14,225 nucleotides of DNA. It comes from an uncultured Tolumonas sp. (GTDB taxonomy: Bacteria > Pseudomonadota > Gammaproteobacteria > Enterobacterales > Aeromonadaceae). The translations under genes were made by a program, and so were the position numbers. The notes beneath the pieces were generated by a model. It was given only the letters and a program-made list of their open reading frames with translations, did not search any database and was not told where the DNA came from. The first letter of the stretch is position 1; every line of letters starts with the position of its first letter. Positions 1 to 6,288 of this stretch are shown one piece after another. Location of the stretch: the NCBI GenBank assembly GCA_903931645.1, contig CAIZDF010000135.1:1-14225 (forward strand), in the 5' to 3' direction.

Positions 1-1
1 G

Positions 2-868
2 GGCTATCTGAACCAGTTAATTGCACTGAACCAGCAAAGTCTCAGTTACACACAGCATTCATTGCTCATCGCGCAGGCACATTATCATGCTGGCGCGAAT
101 GGCAAACTGGATGTGTTACAAGCAGAACAAAGTGTGAACAGCCAGCAAGCAACGCTTGAAGATCTGTATCGGCAGCGGGATGAGAATCACAATGCCTTGA
201 CCATATTATTGGATCAACCGCCGGAAACCGCGTTAGAACAACCAGTAACATTACCAGCCCAAGCTTTACCGGCTTTACCGGCTATTCCGACACATCTGCC
301 AGCTGATGTGTTGGCACAACGGCCGGATGTAATAGCCGCAGAACTGCGCGTTCGTTCCAGTTACGCGACCGGCGAAAATACCCGGAAAAGTTATTATCCA
401 ACCTTTAGTCTGACCGGCGCATTGAGTACCAGCAGTGAACAATTACGCTCTGCTTTGCAAAATCCGACAGGCAGCGTTGGGGCCGGATTGACTCTTCCCT
501 TTATTGAGTGGCAAACTACACGCCTGAACATTGCCAAACAACGCATCATCTACGAACAAGCTGTGCGAAATTTCCGACAAACGTTTTATACCGCGTTATC
601 AGAAGTGGAAAATCAGTTGTCGGCACGGCAGCATTACCTGAATGCCGGAACCCAACTCTCGCGTTCGCTTTTGTTGGCACAACAAACAGAAACTATCTCT
701 GCCGTGCGTTATCAGGCTGGGGATATCGAAATGCAAAGCTGGCTGGATCAGCAGGAAAACCGGCGTAGTGCCGAAAAATCATTGCTAGAAAATCATTACC
801 AACAACTGACAACACAAATGTCGCTTTATCAAGCGCTGGGAGGAAACCCCGCCCAGCCCACGAAGTAA
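2..868 (+). CDS. Outer-membrane efflux factor, NodT/TolC family (5' truncated)
   Basis: The frame is open from base 2 with no start in view, so the gene begins before the window. The visible 288 residues are the C-terminal part of a protein usually about 460-490 residues long. Family hallmarks are a Pro-rich linker followed by LPADVLAQRPDVIAAE, which matches the repeat boundary of NodT-type outer-membrane factors. Next come the barrel strand region (YYPTFSLTGALS...GAGLTLPFIEW) and long Gln/Ala/Leu-rich helices with the recurrent 'A..Y..AV.NF...F..ALSEVENQL' pattern. Such proteins form the trimeric exit duct of tripartite efflux pumps, with an RND or MFS/EmrB transporter and a periplasmic adaptor that would lie upstream. 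The substrate cannot be told. The TTG at 62 is internal and not a credible start. Transcription probably ends at the hairpin at 909-941. Family is confident; specific pump identity is unknown. Confidence 0.9.
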   Translation, partial: GYLNQLIALNQQSLSYTQHSLLIAQAHYHAGANGKLDVLQAEQSVNSQQATLEDLYRQRDENHNALTILLDQPPETALEQPVTLPAQALPALPAIPTHLPADVLAQRPDVIAAELRVRSSYATGENTRKSYYPTFSLTGALSTSSEQLRSALQNPTGSVGAGLTLPFIEWQTTRLNIAKQRIIYEQAVRNFRQTFYTALSEVENQLSARQHYLNAGTQLSRSLLLAQQTETISAVRYQAGDIEMQSWLDQQENRRSAEKSLLENHYQQLTTQMSLYQALGGNPAQPTK

Positions 869-888
869 TGTTTTATCCCGTGTGAAAT

Positions 889-902
889 GGCACTAGTGTG
901 CC
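889..902. repeat. Small inverted repeat at the convergent gene ends
   Basis: GGCAC and GTGCC flank a TAGT loop. The MATE stop codon (893-895, minus strand) lies within it. It precedes the stronger hairpin at 909-932 and may help terminate one or both convergent transcripts, but it has no T-run of its own. Confidence 0.4.
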
Positions 903-2263
903 TGATTGGCTGGTGCAGTTCGCTGCACCAGCACTTTTTTCTCCCAACGTCGGCTACGCCAGCGCCAGAACATGGTTAAACCCCTAACCCATTCATCCAC
1001 CACGAATCCGCACCAGACCCCAACCAGCCCCCATCCCCAATGAATGCCACACAGGTAGGCAACAGGTATCGCAATCCCCCACATAGACAACAATGCCATC
1101 CGGAATGGAAAACGAGCATCTCCCGTCGCACGCAGAGAGCTGATCACAATGATGTTAAAAGTCCGCCCCGGCTCTAAGATCAAGCTAAGCATAAACAGAT
1201 GCCCGGCGGTGGCTAAAATAATGGCATCAGAAGTAAACAAACCCATCAAGTGTGGGCCAGAAAGCACCACCACAAACACCGACAGTACGGTCACGATAAG
1301 ACCGATTTTTAGACTGCGTAATAAGCGATGATAAGCCTGATCCAGTTCACCGGCACCAACCAGATGACCAATCATGATTTCCGTTCCCAAACCAATTGCG
1401 ATGCCAAATAACATCACAAACAGACTGATCTGGAAAAAATAGGATTGTGTCGCCAGCATTTTATCGCCCAGTAACGCAACAAAAGAGGTGATCACCATCA
1501 TTTGCAGCATCCAAGACAGGTTTTCGCCAGCCGCTGGTAAACCGATCTTCATGATCTTACGGATAATATCAGACGAAAACCGGCAACAGTCTTTCCAATG
1601 TAACGTCAAACCAAGCCGTTGCCGGATAAGCCAAAGCAATAAGACCACGCCAACCAAACGCCCGATCACGGTGGAACAGGCGACACCCGCCACTGACATT
1701 TGCGGTAAACCAAACCAGCCATATAACAACAAGGCATTGCCCAGCAGAGTCACCAGATTGACGATCACCGTGACATACATCGCTTCACGGGTATACCCAT
1801 ATGCCCGCAGACTTGCTGCCAGACACAGCGCGATCGCTTCTGGTAACAGACACAGCGCAATGATCTGTAAATAGGTTAACCCCATCGCTTGCAGATGTTC
1901 CGGCATATTCATCAGCTGCAGAATATAGGTCGAACCAAACAATACCCCCAGCGCCACCGCCAAACCAATCAAAGCATTAAAACCAACGGCTTGCTGCACC
2001 ACTTTTCTGGCCACATCACGCTGTCCAGCACCCAGATATTGCGTGATCACTACACTCGAACCAATGCCGACGAAATTAAACAGCGTAATACTAACGTCAA
2101 AGATTTGGTTGCCCACCGACAATGCGGCAACGGCTTGATACGAAACATGGCTGATCATGAACGTATTCAGCGCCGCAGTCAGAAAATGCAGCGCTAAATC
2201 GATGAATAACGGCCAAGTGATCTGAAACAGCGACTGTGAACGCACTACCGATACGGAAGACAT
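893..2263 (-). CDS. MATE-family multidrug/Na+ (or H+) antiporter
   Basis: A 456-residue, very hydrophobic inner-membrane protein with about 12 predicted membrane segments in two similar halves, the usual size and layout for MatE-domain transporters. Visible signs include the N-terminal segment ITWPLFIDLALHFL with an acidic residue in TM1, then NTFMISHVS, and in loop 2-3 the motif VVITQYLGAGQRDVARKVVQQA, which is typical of MATE proteins. The second half starts near GLPAAGENLSW, with the matching GTEIMIGHLVGAGELDQAYHRLLRS. It likely exports cationic drugs or metabolites in exchange for ions; the substrate is unknown. The frame extends upstream to a GTG at 2323 (476 residues), but those 20 extra residues are not hydrophobic and sit on a leader inverted repeat. 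I therefore prefer ATG 2263, although its ribosome-binding site is weak. The gene is monocistronic and convergent with the efflux factor. Confidence 0.9.
   Translation of the reverse strand: MSSVSVVRSQSLFQITWPLFIDLALHFLTAALNTFMISHVSYQAVAALSVGNQIFDVSITLFNFVGIGSSVVITQYLGAGQRDVARKVVQQAVGFNALIGLAVALGVLFGSTYILQLMNMPEHLQAMGLTYLQIIALCLLPEAIALCLAASLRAYGYTREAMYVTVIVNLVTLLGNALLLYGWFGLPQMSVAGVACSTVIGRLVGVVLLLWLIRQRLGLTLHWKDCCRFSSDIIRKIMKIGLPAAGENLSWMLQMMVITSFVALLGDKMLATQSYFFQISLFVMLFGIAIGLGTEIMIGHLVGAGELDQAYHRLLRSLKIGLIVTVLSVFVVVLSGPHLMGLFTSDAIILATAGHLFMLSLILEPGRTFNIIVISSLRATGDARFPFRMALLSMWGIAIPVAYLCGIHWGWGLVGVWCGFVVDEWVRGLTMFWRWRSRRWEKKVLVQRTAPANQAH
909..941 (+). terminator. UUCG-capped intrinsic terminator of the efflux-factor gene
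   Basis: A perfect 10-bp stem, GCTGGTGCAG / CTGCACCAGC (909-918 and 923-932), is closed by the very stable TTCG tetraloop and followed on the plus strand by ACTTTTTTC. This is a textbook rho-independent terminator for the plus-strand gene ending at 868. It lies wholly inside the 3' coding end of the convergent MATE gene, where the stem encodes part of VQRTAPANQAH. There is no T-run on the minus side, so it should act mainly on plus-strand transcription. Confidence 0.85.
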
Positions 2264-2313
2264 AGGACCAAAATAAATGGAAGGAGATGAAAGCAGATTA
2301 GACGTGTTTTTAG

Positions 2314-2351
2314 CGGGAAACACAATCCATCATCTGTAGAGATGATTCCCG
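2314..2351 (-). promoter_or_regulatory. Inverted repeats in the MATE gene leader
   Basis: Two nested repeats lie upstream of the preferred MATE start. The outer arms are CGGGAA (2314-2319) and TTCCCG (2346-2351); the inner arms are ATCATCT (2329-2335) and AGATGAT (2340-2346) around GTAG. The inner and outer pairs share bases, so they are alternative or consecutive folds. This could be an operator or a leader hairpin controlling the transporter. There is no T-run on the minus side. The role is inference. Confidence 0.35.
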
Positions 2352-2368
2352 TTTTCTAAGATTTATGC

Positions 2369-2399
2369 TGCGTGAGCAACCTTCATCGCTGCTCACGCA
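2369..2399 (-). terminator. Probable terminator after the sugar-phosphate isomerase gene
   Basis: A perfect 10-bp inverted repeat, TGCGTGAGCA (2369-2378) and TGCTCACGCA (2390-2399), with an 11-base loop, begins 8 bases past the isomerase stop codon. On the minus strand it is followed only by GCATAAATCTT, a poor U-tract. It may be a weak or factor-assisted terminator separating the isomerase from the MATE gene. Confidence 0.5.
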
Positions 2400-2407
2400 T
2401 TAACCGA

Positions 2408-2875
2408 TCAAACCAGCTTTTGCAGGTGTTTTTCAGCAATCGCGACCACTTTGCCTACCCGGCGACGATATTTCTCTTCGGTATGGCCCAGATATTCCGT
2501 GGTCATCCAGGTTTTTACAATTTCCATTGCAATTGCAGAACCGATGATCTTGCCGCCGATACACAGCACGTTGGTATCAGAGTGTGAGCGAGCCAGATTG
2601 GCACAGAACGGATCCTGACAGACCGCGGCATACACACCGTAAATTTTATTCGCAATCATCGCGCTGCCGTAACCGACACCATCGACAAAAATACCACGAT
2701 CGGCTTTACCTTCACCGACGGCTAATGAAGCAGGATAAACGGAGTCAGGCAGATCACAGGCATCTTCACTGTGAGCACCAAAATCCAATACTTCGTGTCC
2801 TTGGCTTTGCAGATACGCTTTGATCTCTTCTTTCAGAGAAAAACCCGCATGGTCACTGGCCATTGCTATCTTCAT
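2408..2875 (-). CDS. RpiB/LacA/LacB-family sugar-phosphate isomerase with Asp at the catalytic-Cys position
   Basis: A 155-residue cytosolic protein, the usual length for ribose-5-phosphate isomerase B and its relatives. The N-terminal MKIAMASDHAGFSLKEEI, the G-x-G-x-G phosphate loop GVGYG, 'ANK' (75-77) and HSDTNVLCIGGKIIG (from residue 98) match the family. Aligned by eye from memory with E. coli RpiB, the loop ICGTGIG becomes VDGVGYG. The isomerising Cys66 is thus Asp65 and the next Thr is Val, while the DH pair near residue 8 and His98 are kept. The family includes ribose, galactose (LacAB) and tetrulose phosphate isomerases, so the substrate is open. Start ATG 2875 is chosen because GGAGCG lies just upstream and the family N-terminus begins there; an in-frame extension to 2944 has no family match. 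It lies 74 bp behind fruR on the same strand, suggesting co-expression and a role in sugar-phosphate metabolism. Confidence 0.85.
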   Translation of the reverse strand: MKIAMASDHAGFSLKEEIKAYLQSQGHEVLDFGAHSEDACDLPDSVYPASLAVGEGKADRGIFVDGVGYGSAMIANKIYGVYAAVCQDPFCANLARSHSDTNVLCIGGKIIGSAIAMEIVKTWMTTEYLGHTEEKYRRRVGKVVAIAEKHLQKLV

Positions 2876-2930
2876 GTTACGCTCCATACCTGTACTGTTC
2901 AGAATAAGATTACGGCAATTGTCTTCTTCT

Positions 2931-2949
2931 GCGCTGTGAAACACAGCGC
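2931..2949 (-). repeat. Stem-loop abutting the fruR stop codon
   Basis: A perfect 8-bp stem, GCGCTGTG / CACAGCGC (2931-2938 and 2942-2949), with a 3-base loop starts at the base directly after the fruR TAG. No T-run follows on either strand, so it is not a standard terminator. It may stabilise the fruR mRNA end or tune read-through into the isomerase gene. Confidence 0.55.
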
Positions 2950-3948
2950 CTACCCAGCATTACTCCGGACTTTAAGGCGACGGGGGATCACCTCAATCCC
3001 TGGGGTGTAATTATGTTCAGTGGTTGCCGCTAACGCTAACGCCAATGCCCGCTCAGCTATCAGCGATAACTGCTGCGGTAATGCATTCACGTTCACGGGC
3101 AGAAAATCCAATAATTGATTGTCACCAAAAGTGGCTAAGCGTAATTTTTGCATTAAATCCGGATATTCGCGTAAGGTATCCAAAACACCTTCCAGCAACA
3201 CATACGAGGTGGTGACTAATGCTTCCGGCATGACACCCCGAGCAATCCAGTCAGCACAGATGCGTGCACCTTCGCTGCGGCTAAAATGTTCGCCATAAGC
3301 AATTAACGGCTCAGCTTGCATATCTACTGAGCGCAATGCGGCACGAAATCCACGTTCACGCTCGTGCGATATTCCTAACTCGGGTACTGCGCCTAATAAA
3401 CCAATGGTTGCTGGCAACGGTGATAATAATGAATTCGTTAATTTGATCGCGCCATCCAAGTCTTCACTGATAACCGAGGCAAATTTTTCATCATCCAAGG
3501 CACGGTCGATCGCGATCACCGGCAAGCCTTTTTGCTGTAACCGAGGGTAGAAGTCGTTATATGGATCTAACACGGTAGATACCAGCAAAGCATCAATACG
3601 ACGCGAGGTCAGCATTTCCGCCAGCGATTTTTCTGTGTCGGGGTTATCATCCGAACAGGTGATAATCAGCTGAAAGCCATGCTCCCGCGCACCCGCTTCC
3701 AGCAATTTCGCTAAGCGTGCGTAACTGGTATTTTCCAGATCAGGTAAAATAAAACCAAACAGTCGGCTACTGCCTAATCGCAGTGCGGTCGCCGCCTGAT
3801 CCGGTTTATAGTTATACTGATTTACCACCGCCATCACCCGTTCACGGGTTTTTTCACTGATGCGATGTTGCTCAGCTTTACCGTTCACCACATAGCTCGC
3901 CGTTGTACGAGATACGCCGGCCAGGCGTGCGATCTCTTCAAGCTTCAT
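2950..3948 (-). CDS. fruR: FruR/Cra, LacI-family fructose-responsive regulator
   Basis: 332 residues, close to E. coli Cra (334). The N-terminal helix-turn-helix and hinge (MKLEEIARLAGVSRTTASYVVNGKA, residues 1-25) is nearly the same as that of E. coli FruR. The periplasmic-binding-protein-like core shows PDLENTSYARLA, IITCSDDNPD, IDALLVST, AIDRALDDEKF and ATFGDNQLLDFL, all Cra hallmarks. In enterobacteria Cra binds operators around TGAAWCGWTTCA, represses fru and glycolytic genes, and is released by fructose-1-phosphate; I infer the same here. Start ATG 3948 has GGGGGT just upstream and gives the family N-terminus; an extension to 3996 adds 16 unrelated residues. It is transcribed divergently from fruBKA across a region with Cra-like sites, so it probably controls both directions. 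A sugar-phosphate isomerase follows on the same strand. Confidence 0.95.
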   Translation of the reverse strand: MKLEEIARLAGVSRTTASYVVNGKAEQHRISEKTRERVMAVVNQYNYKPDQAATALRLGSSRLFGFILPDLENTSYARLAKLLEAGAREHGFQLIITCSDDNPDTEKSLAEMLTSRRIDALLVSTVLDPYNDFYPRLQQKGLPVIAIDRALDDEKFASVISEDLDGAIKLTNSLLSPLPATIGLLGAVPELGISHERERGFRAALRSVDMQAEPLIAYGEHFSRSEGARICADWIARGVMPEALVTTSYVLLEGVLDTLREYPDLMQKLRLATFGDNQLLDFLPVNVNALPQQLSLIAERALALALAATTEHNYTPGIEVIPRRLKVRSNAG

Positions 3949-3998
3949 GCGACCCCCATTTATCATTTTTGCTGCCGTAAATGTGCACCACATCAAAT

Positions 3999-4024
3999 TA
4001 CTGGTGATTATACAATAACCAGTA
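3999..4024. promoter_or_regulatory. 26-bp imperfect palindrome spanning the fruR -10 box
   Basis: Arms TACTGGTGATTAT (3999-4011) and ACAATAACCAGTA (4012-4024) are complementary at 11 of 13 positions. It does not match the Cra consensus. Its centre lies on the minus-strand TATAAT (4007-4012), so a bound protein would block fruR transcription. The binding factor is unknown. Confidence 0.5.
4007..4012 (-). promoter_or_regulatory. Probable fruR -10 box
   Basis: A perfect TATAAT on the minus strand, about 59 bases ahead of the fruR ATG, implies a leader of roughly 50 bases. No good -35 hexamer stands 16-18 bases upstream (AGATAT or similar), which suggests help from an activator or a weak promoter. 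A Cra-like site lies directly upstream at 4037-4052. Confidence 0.5.
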
Positions 4025-4036
4025 CTTGAATATCTA

Positions 4037-4052
4037 GCTGAAACGATACAGC
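4037..4052. promoter_or_regulatory. Cra/FruR operator-like site 1
   Basis: GCTGAAACGATACAGC is a near-palindrome that closely fits the enterobacterial Cra consensus GCTGAAWCGWTTCAGC. It sits just upstream of the fruR promoter and could mediate autoregulation. Confidence 0.75.
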
Positions 4053-4058
4053 ATATGA

Positions 4059-4074
4059 ACTGAAACGATTAATC
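4059..4074. promoter_or_regulatory. Cra/FruR operator-like site 2
   Basis: ACTGAAACGATTAATC has a strong left half (TGAAACGATT) and a degraded right half. Its centre is 22 bp, about two helical turns, from site 1, so two FruR dimers could bind the same face of the DNA. Confidence 0.6.
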
Positions 4075-4092
4075 TACTTTTTGGCAAATGAG

Positions 4093-4122
4093 AGTTGCAA
4101 ACTTGCTACCCAAAGTTGCAAC
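4093..4122. repeat. AGTTGCAA direct repeat with 21-bp period
   Basis: AGTTGCAA occurs at 4093-4100 and again at 4114-4121 (followed by C), exactly 21 bp apart and therefore on the same DNA face. GTTGCAAC is itself palindromic. It lies between Cra-like sites 2 and 3. It may be an operator for a second regulator; no known match is recognised. Confidence 0.4.
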
Positions 4123-4144
4123 AAATGGATCAGAATAGGATGTG

Positions 4145-4160
4145 AGTGAATCGTTTGAGT
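4145..4160. promoter_or_regulatory. Cra/FruR operator-like site 3, at the fruB promoter
   Basis: AGTGAATCGTTTGAGT contains TGAATCGTTTGA, matching the Cra core TGAAWCGWTTCA at 11 of 12 positions. It lies about 40 bp ahead of the likely fruB transcription start, over the -35 region, a position suited to repression of fruBKA. Confidence 0.7.
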
Positions 4161-4187
4161 TCGACGATTTGTTCTATGTTTTATATC
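4160..4187 (+). promoter_or_regulatory. Possible fruBKA promoter
   Basis: TTCGAC (4160-4165) and TATATC (4182-4187), spaced by 16 bases, are the most plausible sigma-70 elements before fruB. Both are weak. They adjoin Cra-like site 3. An exact start cannot be fixed by eye. Confidence 0.35.
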
Positions 4188-4215
4188 TGACACAACTATA
4201 AGAGAGGTACACGCC

Positions 4216-5346
4216 ATGCTGACACTGGCGGAACAAGATATTCAATTGGGGGCCAAAGCCGACGATAAGCAAAGCGCGATTCGTATGGTGGCACAGAAAA
4301 TGGTTGACGCGGGTCTGATCGAAGCACCATACGTTGATGGTATGTTGCGTCGTGAAACTCAGAACTCTACCTATCTGGGTAATGGCATTGCCATTCCTCA
4401 TGGAACAACAGATACCCGTGAACAGGTTAAACAGACCGGTGTTCGCGTATTACATTTCGCTGACGGTGTTAACTGGGGCGATGGTCAGATTGCACACGTG
4501 GTTATCGGTATCGCTGCACGTTCAGACGAACATCTGGGCATTCTGCGTCAACTGACCCGTGTACTGGCTGATGATTCTGTTGCTGATTACCTGAAACGCT
4601 GTAACAGCACTGCCGATTTAGCCAAATTGCTAAGCGGCCAAAAACCAACACCAACCCTGTTGTTGGATAGCAGCACCATTCAACTGCAAGCTTCTGCACA
4701 AGACATTCTGGGCCTGCAATCAGCAGCCTGTGCATTACTGCAGAACACTGGCGCACTGGAAAGCAGTGGCGCAGCAACCGTTCAAGCATCCACTCCTGTA
4801 TGGATGGGTCAGGGACTGTGGTTAGCGCGTACTAATGTTGGCGTTAAACGTACTGCAGTGTCTTTAGTTCGTCCTGTCGTGCCATTCCAACATGCCGGCC
4901 AACCAGTACAAGGTTTGTTATTGATTGCGGCTCAAGATGCGCTGCACAAACCAGTATTAGAACGTCTGGTTGACATGATCAGTGAACAAAACGTAGCTCA
5001 ACTGTGGGCTGCAGACAGCATGAAGGCCATCAAGCTGCTGACTGAAAAACCAATCGAAGGTTTGGAAGGCGTGTTCACCATCACTAACCCACATGGTCTG
5101 CATGCTCGTCCAAGTGCGACGCTGGTGAAAGTAGCAAAAGAATTCCAAAGTGAAATCTGGGTTGCCAACCTGGATGGTGATGGCAAATCTGTTAACGCGA
5201 AGAGCTTGATGAAACTGGTCAGCTTGGGCGTTAAGAGTGGTCATCGCCTGCAATTTATCGCTAAAGGTGATGATGCTCAGCAAGCCATTAGCAAAATTGG
5301 TCAGTCAATCGCCGATGGTTTAGGCGAAGGAGCCGGTCATGAGTAA
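4216..5346 (+). CDS. fruB: FruB, fructose PTS diphosphoryl transfer protein (IIA-M-HPr)
   Basis: 376 residues, the same length as E. coli FruB. The N-terminal IIA(Fru) domain (about 1-145) carries the phospho-accepting His62 in NGIAIPHGTTDTRE. A poorly conserved central M domain (about 155-275) follows. The C-terminal HPr-like (FPr) domain (about 282-372) has its active His296 in NPHGLHARPSATLVK and the conserved AKSLMKLVSLGVKSGH helix. The protein takes phosphate from Enzyme I through its HPr domain and passes it via its own IIA domain to FruA. The ATG is preceded by AGAGAGG at 8 bases. The last 8 bases overlap fruK, which suggests translational coupling. It is the first gene of fruBKA, downstream of a Cra-like operator, so fructose induction through FruR is likely. 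Confidence 0.97.
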   Translation: MLTLAEQDIQLGAKADDKQSAIRMVAQKMVDAGLIEAPYVDGMLRRETQNSTYLGNGIAIPHGTTDTREQVKQTGVRVLHFADGVNWGDGQIAHVVIGIAARSDEHLGILRQLTRVLADDSVADYLKRCNSTADLAKLLSGQKPTPTLLLDSSTIQLQASAQDILGLQSAACALLQNTGALESSGAATVQASTPVWMGQGLWLARTNVGVKRTAVSLVRPVVPFQHAGQPVQGLLLIAAQDALHKPVLERLVDMISEQNVAQLWAADSMKAIKLLTEKPIEGLEGVFTITNPHGLHARPSATLVKVAKEFQSEIWVANLDGDGKSVNAKSLMKLVSLGVKSGHRLQFIAKGDDAQQAISKIGQSIADGLGEGAGHE

Positions 5347-6277
5347 GCCTTTGCTGACTGTGACCCTTAACCCTGCGCTGGATTTAACCGGTCATATCGA
5401 CCAAATCCAGGTTGGCAGCGTTAATGTGCTCAAATCAGGCAGTCTGCATCCGGCAGGTAAAGGCATCAATGTTGCGCGCGTATTGCGTGATCTGGGTGCT
5501 GATGTCGCAGTGTCTGGCATCTTAGGTGCTGGCAACCAGCAGGCTTTCCGTGATCTGTTTGCCCAATGTGGCATCCAAGATCACTTTATGGCTGTACCGG
5601 GCGATACCCGTATTAACGTCAAAATGGTGGAAGACAACGGTGAAGTTACCGATCTGAACTTCCCAGGTGTAGCGGTTGCAGACGATGAGTTGAAAGAGTT
5701 TGAAGCTCATCTGTTACGTCAGGCAGAACAGTACGAATACATTGTGATGGCAGGTAGTTTGCCACGTGGTATCAGCGCTGAAGCCAGCCGTGATCTGATC
5801 GCAAAACTGCAACAGAAAGGTGCAAAAGTGCTGTTCGATAGCAGTAAACATGCACTGGTTAAAGGTCTGGAAGCAAAACCATTCCTCATCAAGCCAAACG
5901 AAGTTGAACTGGCTGAATGGGCTGGCCGTCCACTGGATACCGAAGCAGATTTGCGTGCTGAAGCAGAAAAACTGCGTGCTGCAGGCATCACCAACGTGGT
6001 GATTTCCCGTGGTCCGGATGGTGTTCTGTGGTTAGCGGATAATGAATGGTGGGCTGCTAAACCGCCACGCATGGAAGTAGTCAGCACCGTGGGTGCCGGC
6101 GATTCCATGGTTGCTGGTTTTGCCTGGGGTTTAAGCCAAGGTATGGATAAAGAACAAATCCTGCGCCTTGCCTCCGCCGTTTCTGCATTGGCTGTTACCC
6201 AAATTGGTGTGGGTGTTCCGAATAAACAGCAACTGGCCGACATGATGGCCCGTATTGACGTTAAAAGATTAAGTTAA
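5339..6277 (+). CDS. fruK: FruK, 1-phosphofructokinase
   Basis: 312 residues, the same size as E. coli FruK. It is a cytosolic PfkB/ribokinase-family kinase that uses ATP to turn fructose-1-phosphate, delivered by FruBA, into fructose-1,6-bisphosphate. Visible motifs are the N-terminal VTLNPALDLT, the first PfkB signature GKGINVARVL (40-49), MAGSLPRG (137-144), FLIKPNEVELAEW (182-194) and the second signature VGAGDSMVAGFAWG, with the catalytic base Asp255. The ATG lies inside the fruB end (8-base overlap) with AAGGAG six bases upstream. FruK removes fructose-1-phosphate, the FruR inducer, so it closes the regulatory loop. fruA follows after an 11-base gap. Confidence 0.97.
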   Translation: MSKPLLTVTLNPALDLTGHIDQIQVGSVNVLKSGSLHPAGKGINVARVLRDLGADVAVSGILGAGNQQAFRDLFAQCGIQDHFMAVPGDTRINVKMVEDNGEVTDLNFPGVAVADDELKEFEAHLLRQAEQYEYIVMAGSLPRGISAEASRDLIAKLQQKGAKVLFDSSKHALVKGLEAKPFLIKPNEVELAEWAGRPLDTEADLRAEAEKLRAAGITNVVISRGPDGVLWLADNEWWAAKPPRMEVVSTVGAGDSMVAGFAWGLSQGMDKEQILRLASAVSALAVTQIGVGVPNKQQLADMMARIDVKRLS

Positions 6278-6288
6278 GGAATAAACTT

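Noticed and set aside
2408..2944. The longer isomerase start at 2944
   Set aside because: The extra 23 residues do not match the family, run over the fruR-isomerase stem-loop region, and ATG 2875 has a good Shine-Dalgarno.
3970..4000. A CRP-like site around AAATGTGCACCACATC
   Set aside because: The TGTG and ACAT halves are too close together for the TGTGA-N6-TCACA consensus.
5719..6243. A 174-codon open frame on the minus strand opposite fruK
   Set aside because: It is a shadow of fruK: low-complexity Ser/Ala composition, no family resemblance, and the plus-strand gene is certain.
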